DNA of 64,000 nucleotides from Entoloma clypeatum (Eukaryota > Basidiomycota > Agaricomycetes > Agaricales > Entolomataceae): contig OY751491.1 of assembly GCA_963565915.1 (NCBI GenBank), positions 4,464,001-4,528,000 on the forward strand, read 5' to 3'. Position 1 is the first letter of the stretch. Every line of letters starts with the position of its first letter. The notes beneath the pieces were generated by a model. That model ran no database searches, was not told the DNA's origin, and worked only from the letters and a program-made list of their open reading frames with translations. The position numbers were made by a program, and so were the translations under genes. Shown piece by piece: positions 19,263-29,639 of the stretch.

Positions 19263-20328
19263 ATCCACTTCTCTCAACCTCTGACATCTGCCAATCCAAA
19301 ATCTAGGACCACATCAAAGAATGGGGTGCAACACATTAGTTGAAGCTAGGCCTTTCTGCAAGATGTGGGACTTGTTGCATCCACTCTTCCACTACTCCAC
19401 TCTGACTCATCCAACTCCAATGTTTTCCAATCAAGGGGGTGTCAGAATACAACTGCAGCAACACACATCAGACTTTTTTTTTGGCCTCACTAGACCCCCC
19501 TCCTTCCTAATATAGTATGTCATGCCCACAAACATACATATTTCTATGAAAAACATGAGATAAAACAAAGAAAATATGTGGACCTCTTGCTAAATTACAA
19601 AATTGACAAGCATGGGCATGAGGCACCGCACCCACAGCTTCCACAGCACCTTGTGGATGACAGGCAGCAACATGTTCAGGAAGGTGGTCAGGGGCAGTGA
19701 GGGTGAGAGTGTCAAGGGAGTTGGCAATGGCAATGGCATTGGGAACAGCAAGGGAGTGCGGGCTGGATATGCAGGTTCTGCAGCATCTTGGGGTGGTTAT
19801 TGAGAAGGAGGAGAGCCCAGAACGGCGCTGAAGAAGGTTGAGATGGAGCCATGGGTCTGCACAGGGTCTTTGGATGCAAGGCTTAGGGTGCAGAGATGGG
19901 GGCGACACCAGAGAGGAACTTGTGTGTTGCTGGGGCCCTATCCTGACTGCTGTTTTTGGTCCATTAATATGGGTGTCAGACTTTTTTTTTTCCAGGATTG
20001 TGTTCCAACATCCCCTTGTTTCTGATGTTGAGAAATACACTAGTATATGACAAAGATATCTGTTCTTTTCGCAGGCTCCTAAACCATCCCCTAGACACAG
20101 ATGAACACATTTGCAATGTCTTGTATGTATTTTTTCAGAGCAGCAGGTTCTCGTCTGGAAAAAATCACAGATCAGTTTACAAGAACTTGGTCTTTCCAGA
20201 CTGTGCCCGCCAGATTTTTTGTCGCTCAATCTATTGGTGTCTGAATTGCTCGTCACATGCCTTTCAGTTGGAGGCGCCAAACCTTTCGTCACTCAATCTA
20301 TTGTGCTCGCTTCAGAGTACTGTACCAT
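19263..20328. other. No gene; contains shared fragment R2
   Basis: A long minus-strand open frame (20292-19507) has no domain and an irregular Cys/His/Pro composition; I treat it as chance. The segment about 20060-20170 (GATATCTGTTCTTTTCGCAG and onward) is homologous to 35230-35350. The rest is unassigned. Confidence 0.5.
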
Positions 20329-20530
20329 TCACCTGATCTTTCCACAACTTAAGCCAAATATGCCTTGTTGATCCAGTGCCTCAACAAGGCAAAACTGCCT
20401 TGAAAGCACCAAATGCCTGACAGTTCCTGCTGGTGTTGAGGATAAGAGCAAACAAACCTAATATATATAACTGGTTGAGGCACCAGATCAACCAGTATTA
20501 TAAGACTAGGTTTGTGGGAAGATCAGGTGA
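20329..20530. mobile_element. Small TIR element (MITE-like), 202 bp
   Basis: The ends are TCACCTGATCTTTCCACAA and its complement in GTGGGAAGATCAGGTGA. Farther inside, GTTGATC...GTGCCTCAAC on the left pairs with GTTGAGGCACCAGATCAAC on the right. No target duplication is evident and there is no coding capacity. Confidence 0.6.
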
Positions 20531-20689
20531 TTTTTAGGGGTGTGTGATGTGTGACTGACAAATTGAACGAAATGGTACAGTATGAATATGAACATGTCAC
20601 CCATCATGTGCCATTCAGCTCAATGTGCCAAAACTTTCTGTTGCTCAATTTATTGTGGGCCCTCCAGCCTGTCTATTTTTTTGTTGCAC

Positions 20690-20940
20690 CATCTATTGCG
20701 CTTGCCATTTGTCTGGTCTTCCCATCCTCAATCCGGCCCTTGACATAGTCTTTCCTCCTGACTTCCTCGATGTTTTCAGCACCACTCCCAATCTCGAAGT
20801 CCTTTCATTTGGTGGCGACTGTGGGTGCTTTGTCAACCCCACAACTGCGATCTTCCTTGATCTAATTGTCAACATCCTGCCTGAATTGCTATATCTATCC
20901 ATATTTTTAGTGCCTTGGATCTTTTGAATTGGAGTTGAAC
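20690..20940 (+). pseudogene. Possible F-box/LRR-type protein relic
   Basis: The frame contains FLDVFSTTPNLEVLSFGGDC and a leucine-rich continuation ending in LPELLYLSIFLV. The pattern resembles one leucine-rich repeat pair from the large F-box-like families of mushrooms. There is no F-box and no start; later codons run into stops. This is a weak call, and chance similarity is possible. Confidence 0.25.
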
Positions 20941-21129
20941 CAGTGGTCTTTGGCTAGTCTTTGGCACTCCATGTCATCTCCTCGGTTTTTCCAGGCGACC
21001 TCAGCCCACTTCTTTCGTACCCCCCCTCCCATCATGCAGATTTTTGATCAATTGATGGAATTATTTGTTGTTATTTGATTGACATATTGATGGCCTAGAT
21101 ATGTAAGTAACCCACTGCCACGACTTCTT

Positions 21130-21690
21130 CCCTCATCCAACGGCCTGCCCAATGGCGCCCAACCACCTTCCTTCGCCCCCAACAGCCACCCTTCCCTTCC
21201 AACAACTGCCCCTCACCCCCAACAGTCACCCCTCGCCCCCAATGGCCTCCTCTCATGTCCAACGAACCCCCTCATGTCCAACGACTGTCCCTCAGGCCAA
21301 ATGGCCACCCCTCATTCCCAATGGCCACCCCTTGTGTCCAACGACCGCCCTTCATGTCCATCCCTCAGGCCCAATGACTGCCCCTCATGCCCAATGTCTG
21401 CCCCTCACGTCCAATGACTGGCCATTGTGCCCAACAACCATCTCTTGCCCCCAACAGTCACCAGCCTCACCTCATGTCCAACGACTGCCCTCATGTTCAA
21501 CAACTGTTTCTCCTGCCCAACGGCCTCCTCTCGTGTCCAACGACCGCCCCTCATGTTCAATGACCGTCCCTCAGGCCAAATGGCTGCCCCTTGCCCCCAA
21601 TGACTGCCCCCCCGCCCCCTACGGCTGTTCCTTGCGAACAACGACCATCTCTTGAGCCAAACAGCCACCCCTTGCATAACGACCACCCCT
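21130..21690. repeat. Minisatellite M20, array 4
   Basis: About 27 degenerate units of roughly 20 bases (CCCAACGACNGCCCCTCATG-like) are present. The sub-family differs from arrays 1 and 5 by many CCCCCAACAG and CAGGCC variants. The 270 bases up to W copy B hold nothing recognisable. Confidence 0.85.
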
Positions 21691-21957
21691 CATGCACAAA
21701 TTAGTTTATATATTAGTATAGTGAATCAAATTGTTTAAAACCATCATCTAAAACTACTTAAAAGTGAACCAACCAAAAATTCTCTGAAAACAACCCTGAA
21801 ATGCCAATCAGAAAAATCCCACATCAGCACCTGTTTTTGACCCACTTGACCCCATCCATCCACATACTATTTGTGACCAGGAGTTTGAAAGATGCTTGAA
21901 TAGCTCTACATGGACTGCATACCCTCAGAGCCTTTTTCCACTGAATGAGAAATGACT

Positions 21958-23995
21958 CACCCTTCTCTTCCACTAACCACCACCATTGAGGCTTATATGT
22001 GTTGCCTGTCGACACATTTTGCAACGATTCTGGCTGGTTGTAGACACTGTAGCACCCAACCCAGTCCTCTGTGTCGCTTTCTACTCATCTTAAGATGCCC
22101 TCCAAGGCTCAACAACTTCACTGACAGCAACAGCATGAGGCCAAGACCACATCCACTGTCGCAGTCAAACCTCCTCCTGAGAAGCCCACTCCTCAAATCA
22201 AACCCCACAGCCTACTAGCTGAGTTAGAGGAGGAACACTACCGACTCTCTCACCATAGCTGCTCTCCACCCAGGGTGGGGGGTGTTGAGTTACCATTGTC
22301 TGCTGCATCTAACGTGATACACAATGAGACTCCGCCCTGATGCTCTCCTTCACCCACTTCCTCCACCTCTTATAAAGCCCCCGTTAGCTTCAATATGGAG
22401 TGGTGGCAGACCCTCCTTGCTACCATCAAACGTCTGGAACATTATGGTTTTAGCGGCCCATTCGCCACACTCTCTCCCAATTACCAAAAGGTGATCACTC
22501 TTGTTATGGATTCTCTTCTGGACTCCACTGGAAAGTTTCCCCATCTCCCTTCCCCCCTCCACCAGTCAAGAGGTCTTGCTCGATGCAAATCTCTCTGCCC
22601 TCCCTCTGAACATGCGGAACCCAGGTGGTTCTGCCTCACCCCTCCTATGAGGTTGCAGCTGTGCAAGCTGCGCCTTCAGCGTCTCTTTCAGCGTCTACCC
22701 AGATGTCACCCCCCCCTCCATGTGTCTCATACGCATCAGTGGCAATGCAGGCCCAGGCCTCCCTGCCCCCAATTTTGATGCCCATCCCTGAACCAGCAGC
22801 CGCCCCATCGCTCCTCCTTTTCCCAGTCGTCTCCCCAGTGCTCACGCACTTTTCAGTTGAAGATGATGTTCCCCTGCTTTCTCCTTGCTGGATGTACAAT
22901 GTACCTCCCAGGCAGTATGGCAAGCATGCTCCCCTGCCCCCGGTGGGAGGCTATACGGGGTTCTTACCCCGCATGCCATTCCCATCTCCTCTCCTAGGCG
23001 CCCCCAGGGCAAGCCACACATGCCACTGTGGGAGCTCATCTCTTGTGCTAGTGGCTCCGTCTCTCTGGACTCATATTACTCCAGAATGTCCTCCCTCCCC
23101 CCCACACATAGCGACCACAGTCCGTATCATATGTCTCAGGATGACGACTGCAGTTCATTTCATTCATCCCAGGTTTTGTCGCCCAATATATTTGAAAGAC
23201 TTTTCGAGGGCCCCCCACCATTCAGTTCCCACCGGCGCCCTTGCAAACACCAGACCCCGCCCCCAAAGGGTAAGGAGAAGCTTGCAAACCGCCCTCTCCC
23301 TGCGTCTCTGCTGCCTAAACCAGTGTTCAATGCCTTCTCCCCCCAGTACTCCCCATCGCCTTGCTCATCTGACTTCAGGTCTGACAGCGAGATCGCCTTC
23401 TAGTATGAACTCAAGAAGAGCCTGGAGCTTCTTCCCCCTTCTCCCTCTGATCCTTCTGTAGCGCCCAAGAAGCAAAAGAAGAACAAGAAAACAAAGCAGG
23501 CCCCTAAACCTGCTGCCCCTTCCCCCCCAGTGATGATCCCCCGACCATTGCCACCTCCTCCTCCCCCGCTGCCCAAGGCAGCTCCCCTCAATGCAAGGGC
23601 TGCGCCCTTTGCACCTCCATGCCAGCTCCACGTGCTGCTGCCCCTCATGTGCAAGCACCTCCTGCACCCCCGGCCCCCAGGCCTCTTCCACCACAGGCTG
23701 CCCCCATGCCACCTCTCTTTAACTACCCCCCCTCCCCACTGCCGGCTCACTTCTATGAGTCTCAATGACCATTGTCAACATCACCCTTCCAATCATCAAG
23801 TGGGCTGTTAGTGGACCTCCTACGGTCAACTTCAAGACCTTTATGATCCCCTCGGTCTGATTTTATATTTAACAGACTATTATTTATCTTTCTCCTTTCG
23901 CCATACAACACATATACAACACGCTCCATGGACCAGCCATTGGTCTCCCTCCACATGCCTTTCGTCATGTCTTCACATGTGCTTGCGCATCTCTC
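21958..23995 (+). mobile_element. Retroposon W, copy B, 5' part
   Basis: The copy starts with CTTCTCTTCCACTAACCACC as in copy A, and an ATG at about 22093 opens MPSKAQQLH. Recognisable stretches are SLLAELEEEHYRLSHHSCS, MEWWQTLLATIKRLEHYGF, ATLSPNYQKVITLVMDSLLD, a long Pro/Ser-rich region and a basic KKQKKNKKTKQ segment. Internal stops and frame changes show decay. I recognise no enzymatic domain; an ORF1-like protein of a LINE or a non-autonomous retroposon is possible. The 3' end is displaced to 28448-28617 by the foldback insertion. Confidence 0.6.
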
Positions 23996-24002
23996 AGGTA
24001 GT

Positions 24003-24930
24003 CAACCTACACTGTATTGTAATTTATGGTCCAGCGAAGGCATACAGTGTATGGTAAATTACGGAAGCAGCAAATTCGCTACAACACCAGCAAATTTACC
24101 ACAGCAAACGGCGAAATAATAATGTCACCAGCAAAGAAAAAATGTTGCCGGCGACAACATCCAACAGATCGGCAAATAATTCACCGGCAAAAGACACCAT
24201 GGCGAAAAACCGGCGACACGGCAACAGGCCATCAGCGAATTGATGACCCATCAGCGAAAGCGAGCCTTGAGTGCCAGCAACACTGCAAATGAAAAGAACG
24301 ATGCTAATGACAGAGCGGCGAATAATTCACCAGCAAGAGACACCACAGCAAAAAACCGGCAAAAGACCGGCCACAAATCGGCGACAGGCCATCGGCGAAT
24401 GAATGGGCCACCAGCGAAACCAAGTCTTGAGGGCTGGCAACACTGCAAATTAAAATAACAATGCTAACAACAGATCAGCATATCATTCACCAGCGAAAGA
24501 TGCTACAGTGAAAAACCAGTGAAAGACCGGTGACAAACCAGCGACAAACTGGTGACAGGCCATCGGACAATAAATGGGCCACCGGCGAAACCAAGTCTTG
24601 AGGGCCGGCGACACTGCAAATTAAAAGAATGATGCTAACGACAGATTGGCATATCATTCACCGGCGAAAGATGCTACAGTGAAAAACCAGTGAAAGACTG
24701 GCGACAAACCAGCGAGACGGCGACAGGCCATCGGCGAATTGATGACCCATCAGCAGAAGCGAGCCTTGAGTGTCGGCAACACTCCATATACAAAGAACAA
24801 TGCTAACGACAGATCGGCAAATAATTCACTGGCGAAAGACACCACAGCCAAAAACCGGCGAAAGACTGGCGACAGACCGGCGACAGGCCATCAGTGAAAG
24901 CAAGCCTTTAATCCATGCTGATGTAATGGT
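24003..24930 (+). repeat. Left inverted arm of the foldback element
   Basis: The terminal unique part is followed by tandem units spaced about 137-171 bp (phrases at about 24176, 24313, 24482, 24653 and 24820). CCGGCGA, CCAGCGAAA and GGCCATCGGCGAAT recur throughout. It pairs with 27560-28432. Confidence 0.85.
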
Positions 24931-26180
24931 TTTTTACCATTTTTGCTGCTTATGACCAGTTTGTGCTGCTCATGACTGATTGAATAAAAATCCATGTATA
25001 TATTCTGAGCTTTTCAGCATGTGTGCTCCTCATTGCACAGTCAGTAATGGGTGGATGTGTGGGTTCAATGTTGCATGATGCGCTGATACGACCGCTGCGC
25101 GGCTGTGCTTGAAAATTCACTTTTCCCACAGTTTTGTCAATATAAGAATATAATGCTGGCCCCTTCACAAACATATTCTATTGGAACTGATGGTACTACT
25201 GGCTACCTAAGAGTGTCTAAATACCACTGGACCACCTTTGATCATGATCTTGGAAACAGTCACTTTGAGGGCTTAACCAAAACTTGACACAAAACACTTT
25301 ATTTCTCAATGGATAAGACCATTGAGGGGACCAGTCATTAATAAGAATATTCTATGACATATCACCCTATCCAATCACTACTATTGACTATGGACAATCT
25401 GAGGGCTCGGGGGACTCATATTAATGAGCAGGATGCCCAGCATCACAGTGTATGATGCGCGATCACAGATGCCGTGATGCCAATCTGTGTGACTTACCAG
25501 AAATAGATCGAACCCTGGAAACGGGTTCCTGGTCCGTGACGCTTCAGACCCTTGATCAATGACAACCGGGAACTTGACTGATCGATCGACAACATCAATA
25601 TTGATGCGGCGTTCTAAAATGCTCGCGAAACGACGTGTTCTTGTCGCTCCACTCCGCCAGGGCCGGTTGCCCTCTCGACACCTCGGAAATATGTTTAAAG
25701 GACCCCTGTGAATATTTGGACCATGCCCAAATAACAGATACCCTGGAAACCGATTTGTTATGGACATATCTTGTGATAAACCTTATATATATATTTCATC
25801 TCTTGTCATGTATAAAAACTGTAGTTTCCTGCCATGTACTGTAGATTAGAAAGGCCCCCCAGCCAGATCCAATCCCTCTCTCTCTCTCAGTGATTGATTG
25901 AGTGGTTAGATTTTCTAAGTCTCATCCAAAGGGAGTCTCAGTGAACCCTGAGGAAACTCAATCTCATATTATTATTTTATTTGATCAAAACCCTTGATTG
26001 TCGATGCGCAACCCCACGACGACTTTCTACAACAGAAAAATGAGTCTAACTACTTACGAAATAAGTGGTTAAGTTCCCGCCACCCTTGAACTAATTGTTG
26101 AGAGTGTTGTTGGGTGTTTGAGGTGTTTGTAGAGCTCTGACCAGAGTCTCTCGCATTTTCGGCGCTCGTCACAAACTCGC

Positions 26181-27025
26181 TTCTCAGCGCGCCACACATG
26201 CATCACACATGTCAAATACATGTAAACAAATCTCCAAAAATATCGCACATCCTCCTCATTATCTCTACACAGGAAGAAGTAAACTTTTCTACTATATCAG
26301 TTAGGTAGGGGAGCATGTTGTATCATCAAGTATGTATTTATTTTATCAAATTTCGCCACGGATTCCAAGTTATAGAGGTCCCATGGTCTGAACCAAATAA
26401 TAGTAAACAATGCACCAAAGACATCGTGCAGGCATGCACGGTGCCTTCCTCATGATTTAATAATAGTTTGAAGCAATAGGACTCATGACTGCATATGTAT
26501 TCACCTTGTGACACACTTTGTATAATTTTTAGAAGTCCAGATATGATAGAAATAATCAAATGTGCAGATTTGAGGAAAAGTGTCATATCTCCCTAAGGAA
26601 TGAACCAAATTTGAAAAATGAAGGTGTTCTGAGATCCCCTGAATGTGGAGAATCCAAAGGTGAAATAAAAGATTTTGGTCAAACTTTCGACCTATTTTGC
26701 TCATATTCACCTTATCAAGTTCTTGAACTTTACTTGAATGGTCTGAGGAGGTTTACATCCAATGTTTCAATGGTATACAAACAGTACATGTAGACTAAAG
26801 TGGTTGTGGAAAGGGGAAAGGAGGAAAACATTGGTTTTGGTGTTTGGAGTAACCCATGATGCACTGTTGCATCATGATTTTGCCTGTGTTTTGATCTCTC
26901 ATTTCAGAATACAGATTCTCTATCATACATAGCTTGAGTATCCAGCTGTATATATACTTTTCATGAGTTCATAGGCATCTATCCATTAGTTAACAAGCAT
27001 ATTTGTGGCCCATCAAGTGGGAAAT
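26181..27025 (-). repeat. Composite repeat Z, copy 2 (body only)
   Basis: It aligns, inverted, with 17440-18290, and in the same orientation with the Z sequences flanking the Tc1 element at 55640-58100. The minisatellite end present in copies 1 and 3 is absent. At the position where copy 3 holds the Tc1 element this copy is uninterrupted. Confidence 0.7.
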
Positions 27026-27115
27026 GTAGAAAACATGATTTCGTTCCCAACACTGTCATTGTTATGCATGTGGGATTCTGAGACATATTTTGGACAAAGT
27101 CTTATCTCTAGTCTT

Positions 27116-27337
27116 CCACATGGCATGGATTCTCTGGAAACTTTTTGTATCAAGTAGATGTACATCTGATACACCTATACAACCATCTATAGATTTATTG
27201 ACCATACGATAATAATGCCAGATGATGAATACATAGACATTTTTGATGTGCAGGTTGTCTGGTACTTTTTGGCACCTGTCTATGCATCACACCATTTACT
27301 ATTGATGTGTTGAGACCTACTCACACTAGAGAATAGC
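27116..27337. repeat. Dispersed repeat R1, copy 2
   Basis: It aligns with 1-213 and continues beyond the point where the Tc1 fragment joins R1 copy 1. Confidence 0.7.
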
Positions 27338-27559
27338 CATACACAGGTGCCCAGATTGCACCGCAGGCATAAAATGATGATCTGTGCCAAAGATGAGGAC
27401 ATACATTTCAGCTTTTTTCACCATGTTCTACCTCTACATGGTATCCGCATATCTTTATTCATATCCTCACATAATTGGGAATGAACCTCCAGATGGTTCT
27501 GTGGTGGGGAGAGACTTTCTATGGTGTATTAGAACAAATATACTGGTAAGCTTCACTTT

Positions 27560-28432
27560 CAACTGTGTCTACAGCTTTGCCAGCACTGCACACCCGGTGA
27601 ATTATTCGCTGATCTGTCGTTAGCATTGTTCTTTGTATATGGAGTGTGGCTGACACTCAAGGCTTGCTTTTGCCGATGGGTCATCAATTCGCCGATGGCC
27701 TGGTGCCATGTTGCCGGTCTTTCACCGGTTTTTGGCTGTGGTGTATTTTGCTGGTGAATTATTCGCCTATCTGTTGTTAGCATTGTTCTTTGTATATGGA
27801 GTGTTGCCGGAACTCAAGGCTTGCTTTCGCCGATGGGTCATCAATTCGCCGATGGCCTGTCGCCGTGTCGCTGGTTTGTCGCCGGTCTTTGGCCAGTTTT
27901 TTGCCATGGTGTCTTTCACCGGTCAATGATATGCTGATCTGTCGTTAGCATCATTCTTTTAATTTGCAGTGTCGCTGGCCCTCAAGACTTGGTTTCGCCG
28001 GTGGCCCATTCATTCGCCGATGGCCTGTTGCCGATTTGTGGCCGGTCTTTTGCCGGTTTTTTGCTGTGGTGTCTCTCGCCAGTGAATTATTCGCCGCTCT
28101 GTTGTTAGCATCGTTCTTTTCATTTGCAGTGTTGCTGGCACTCAAGGCTCGCTTTTGCTGATGGGTCATCAATTCGCTGATGGCCTGTTGCCATGTCGCC
28201 GGTTTGTTGCTGGTCCTTCGCTGGTTTTTCGCCGTGGTGTCTTTTGCTGGTGAATTATTCGCTGATCTGTTGGATGTTGTCACCGGCAACATTTTTTCTT
28301 TGCCAGTGACATTATTATTTCGCCGTTCGCCGTGGTAAATTTGCTGGTGCTGTAGTGAATTCGCTGCTTCCGTAATTTACCATACACTGTATGTCTTCGC
28401 TGGACCGTAAATTACAATACAATGTAGGTTGA
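27560..28432 (-). repeat. Right inverted arm of the foldback element
   Basis: It is the inverted partner of 24003-24930, with the same tandem subrepeats marked by GAATTATTCGC and GTCGTTAGCAT phrases. Confidence 0.85.
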
Positions 28433-28447
28433 GTATGTGCATCTCTC

Positions 28448-28617
28448 CCATATCTTTATGTATTATCAAATGGACCATGTAACAGGGTCCTACCCTCCCA
28501 TACTATGCTACAGTAGTAGTTGTATCTAAATTGTACCCTAGTACACACCGGACTGCGATTGAGCCCTGGAATATAAATTTTTTGATAATAAAAAAATAAA
28601 ATAAAATAAAAAAATGA
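28448..28617 (+). mobile_element. Retroposon W, copy B, 3' end
   Basis: The sequence continues W from the target duplication to GAATATAAATTTTTTGAT and an A-rich tail. 28618-28963 holds no recognised feature apart from a short stretch resembling 20540-20600. Confidence 0.65.
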
Positions 28618-28968
28618 GAAACGACTCAGCAAGAATAATGTACCATTTTTCACTCAATTCATTGGGCCTCTGACACATGACATGGTGTGATGAAATTTTG
28701 ATTTCGTCATGGTTGAAAATTTCTGTGAAGTCGACTCAAGTGACCAATTTTTGTCATTTTTGGTGCCATTTTTGGCAATTTCTTGGTGCCATTTTTGGAA
28801 ATCCCATGTGCTGAATTCATCGCCGGGCTCAGGAAAGCGTGACAAACATGGCATTCCAGTGTTTTCAAGAGCCCCATTATGTGTGACCAACAAATTGATT
28901 GAAATGGTACAGTACTGCATCTTAACATGAGCAATAAGTGCACACTAGATCCCAACTGAGGCTTTCCG

Positions 28969-29277
28969 TGTTGAAACTTTTCCCATCACGTAGATTAGAT
29001 TAGATTAGATTACATCATGTGACCTTTACATATCTTCATTACATACTTGTTTGGTTGGTACAAACAGTAGTACGGTATATAAGACCAGGAAACTGTCAAT
29101 ATCAACAAGTTTCTCTTGACTCTTAACCAGCTCCATCGCTCTCACCAGCCTCAACCGCTCTCACTAGCCTTACCCCCTCCAAACCATGTAAGTGACCATA
29201 GCGGTATCGTAGAGTACTTCCACTGTAGCTATGTTGCTCAGTACACCTGTGGCTAGCGCCCAGGTGGAACTTCAACA
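28969..29277 (+). repeat. 5' LTR of Copia copy 1
   Basis: It begins TGTTGAAACTTTTCCC and ends AACTTCAACA. It contains a GATTA microrepeat and a TATA-like GTATATAAGACC segment. It differs from the 3' LTR by about two positions plus one small indel. Confidence 0.95.
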
Positions 29278-29289
29278 GGTTATGGGCCC
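29278..29289 (+). promoter_or_regulatory. Primer binding site, initiator tRNA-Met anticodon arm
   Basis: GGTTATGGGCCC directly follows the 5' LTR. It is complementary to GGGCCCATAACC, the anticodon stem-loop of eukaryotic initiator tRNA-Met. This is the internal half-tRNA priming arrangement known for Drosophila copia and yeast Ty5. Confidence 0.75.
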
Positions 29290-29639
29290 CGGATAGCAGA
29301 GGGACTTGGGAAACGCTGGCAACAGCGAGTACCTGCCCACTCTACCCTGGTTGGTGAAAAACCGATCGAAAGATCTAGGTTCTGAGTCTTACTTCTTCAC
29401 ATATGAACCTGGGAACGTCATTACGACAAGTACCTGTCATGAGACGTCCCTAAGGGGATTGACCTAGTACACTCCATGTGGAAACGTTGATCACACCTCA
29501 TACGTTTCTGACATATAAAGGGTTTTTTCCGTGACCGCTATTCCTAAAGGGAATATGTCATAAGGAATCATTTAATTGTTTTCTTGAAATCAAATTCATA
29601 ACACATCACTGATTGGGAACCCTTTTAGATTCATCTACA

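Larger units (their letters stand above)
24931..27559. other. Centre of the foldback element: captured repeats, no transposase
   Basis: From 24960 to 25090 there is a piece of one end of repeat Z. 25091-26180 separates it from the rest of Z and contains a CT microsatellite (about 25881-25898) and hairpins, but no recognised gene. 26181-27025 is repeat Z copy 2 (inverted), and 27116-27337 is repeat R1 copy 2. Nothing resembles a MULE transposase. Confidence 0.55.
23996..28438. mobile_element. Mutator-like foldback element, non-autonomous
   Basis: The 4443-bp unit is flanked by a perfect 9-bp duplication, GCATCTCTC (23987-23995 and 28439-28447). Its ends share the phrase TCAACCTACA, CTGTATTGTAATTT and GGTCCAGCGAAG in inverted orientation. 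The inverted arms are very long (about 24003-24930 and 27560-28432). Each arm holds about five tandem subrepeats of 137-171 bp marked by AATAATTCACCGGC. Joining the flanks reproduces the uninterrupted W sequence seen at 18787-19262. No transposase is found. The centre holds parts of repeats Z and R1. The 9-bp duplication and long arms fit a MULE. Confidence 0.85.

Noticed and set aside
19507..20292. 261-codon minus-strand frame
   Set aside because: No recognisable motif, irregular composition, and it spans the junction of unrelated repeat pieces; probably chance.
25756..26034. Possible solo LTR (TGTTATGGACAT...CTACAACA with a TATA-like run)
   Set aside because: Flanking pentamers do not match and there is no second copy or polypurine tract to support the ends.
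23996..28438. Helitron or hAT origin for the foldback element
   Set aside because: A perfect 9-bp target duplication and very long inverted arms fit Mutator-like elements; Helitrons make no duplication and hAT makes 8 bp.
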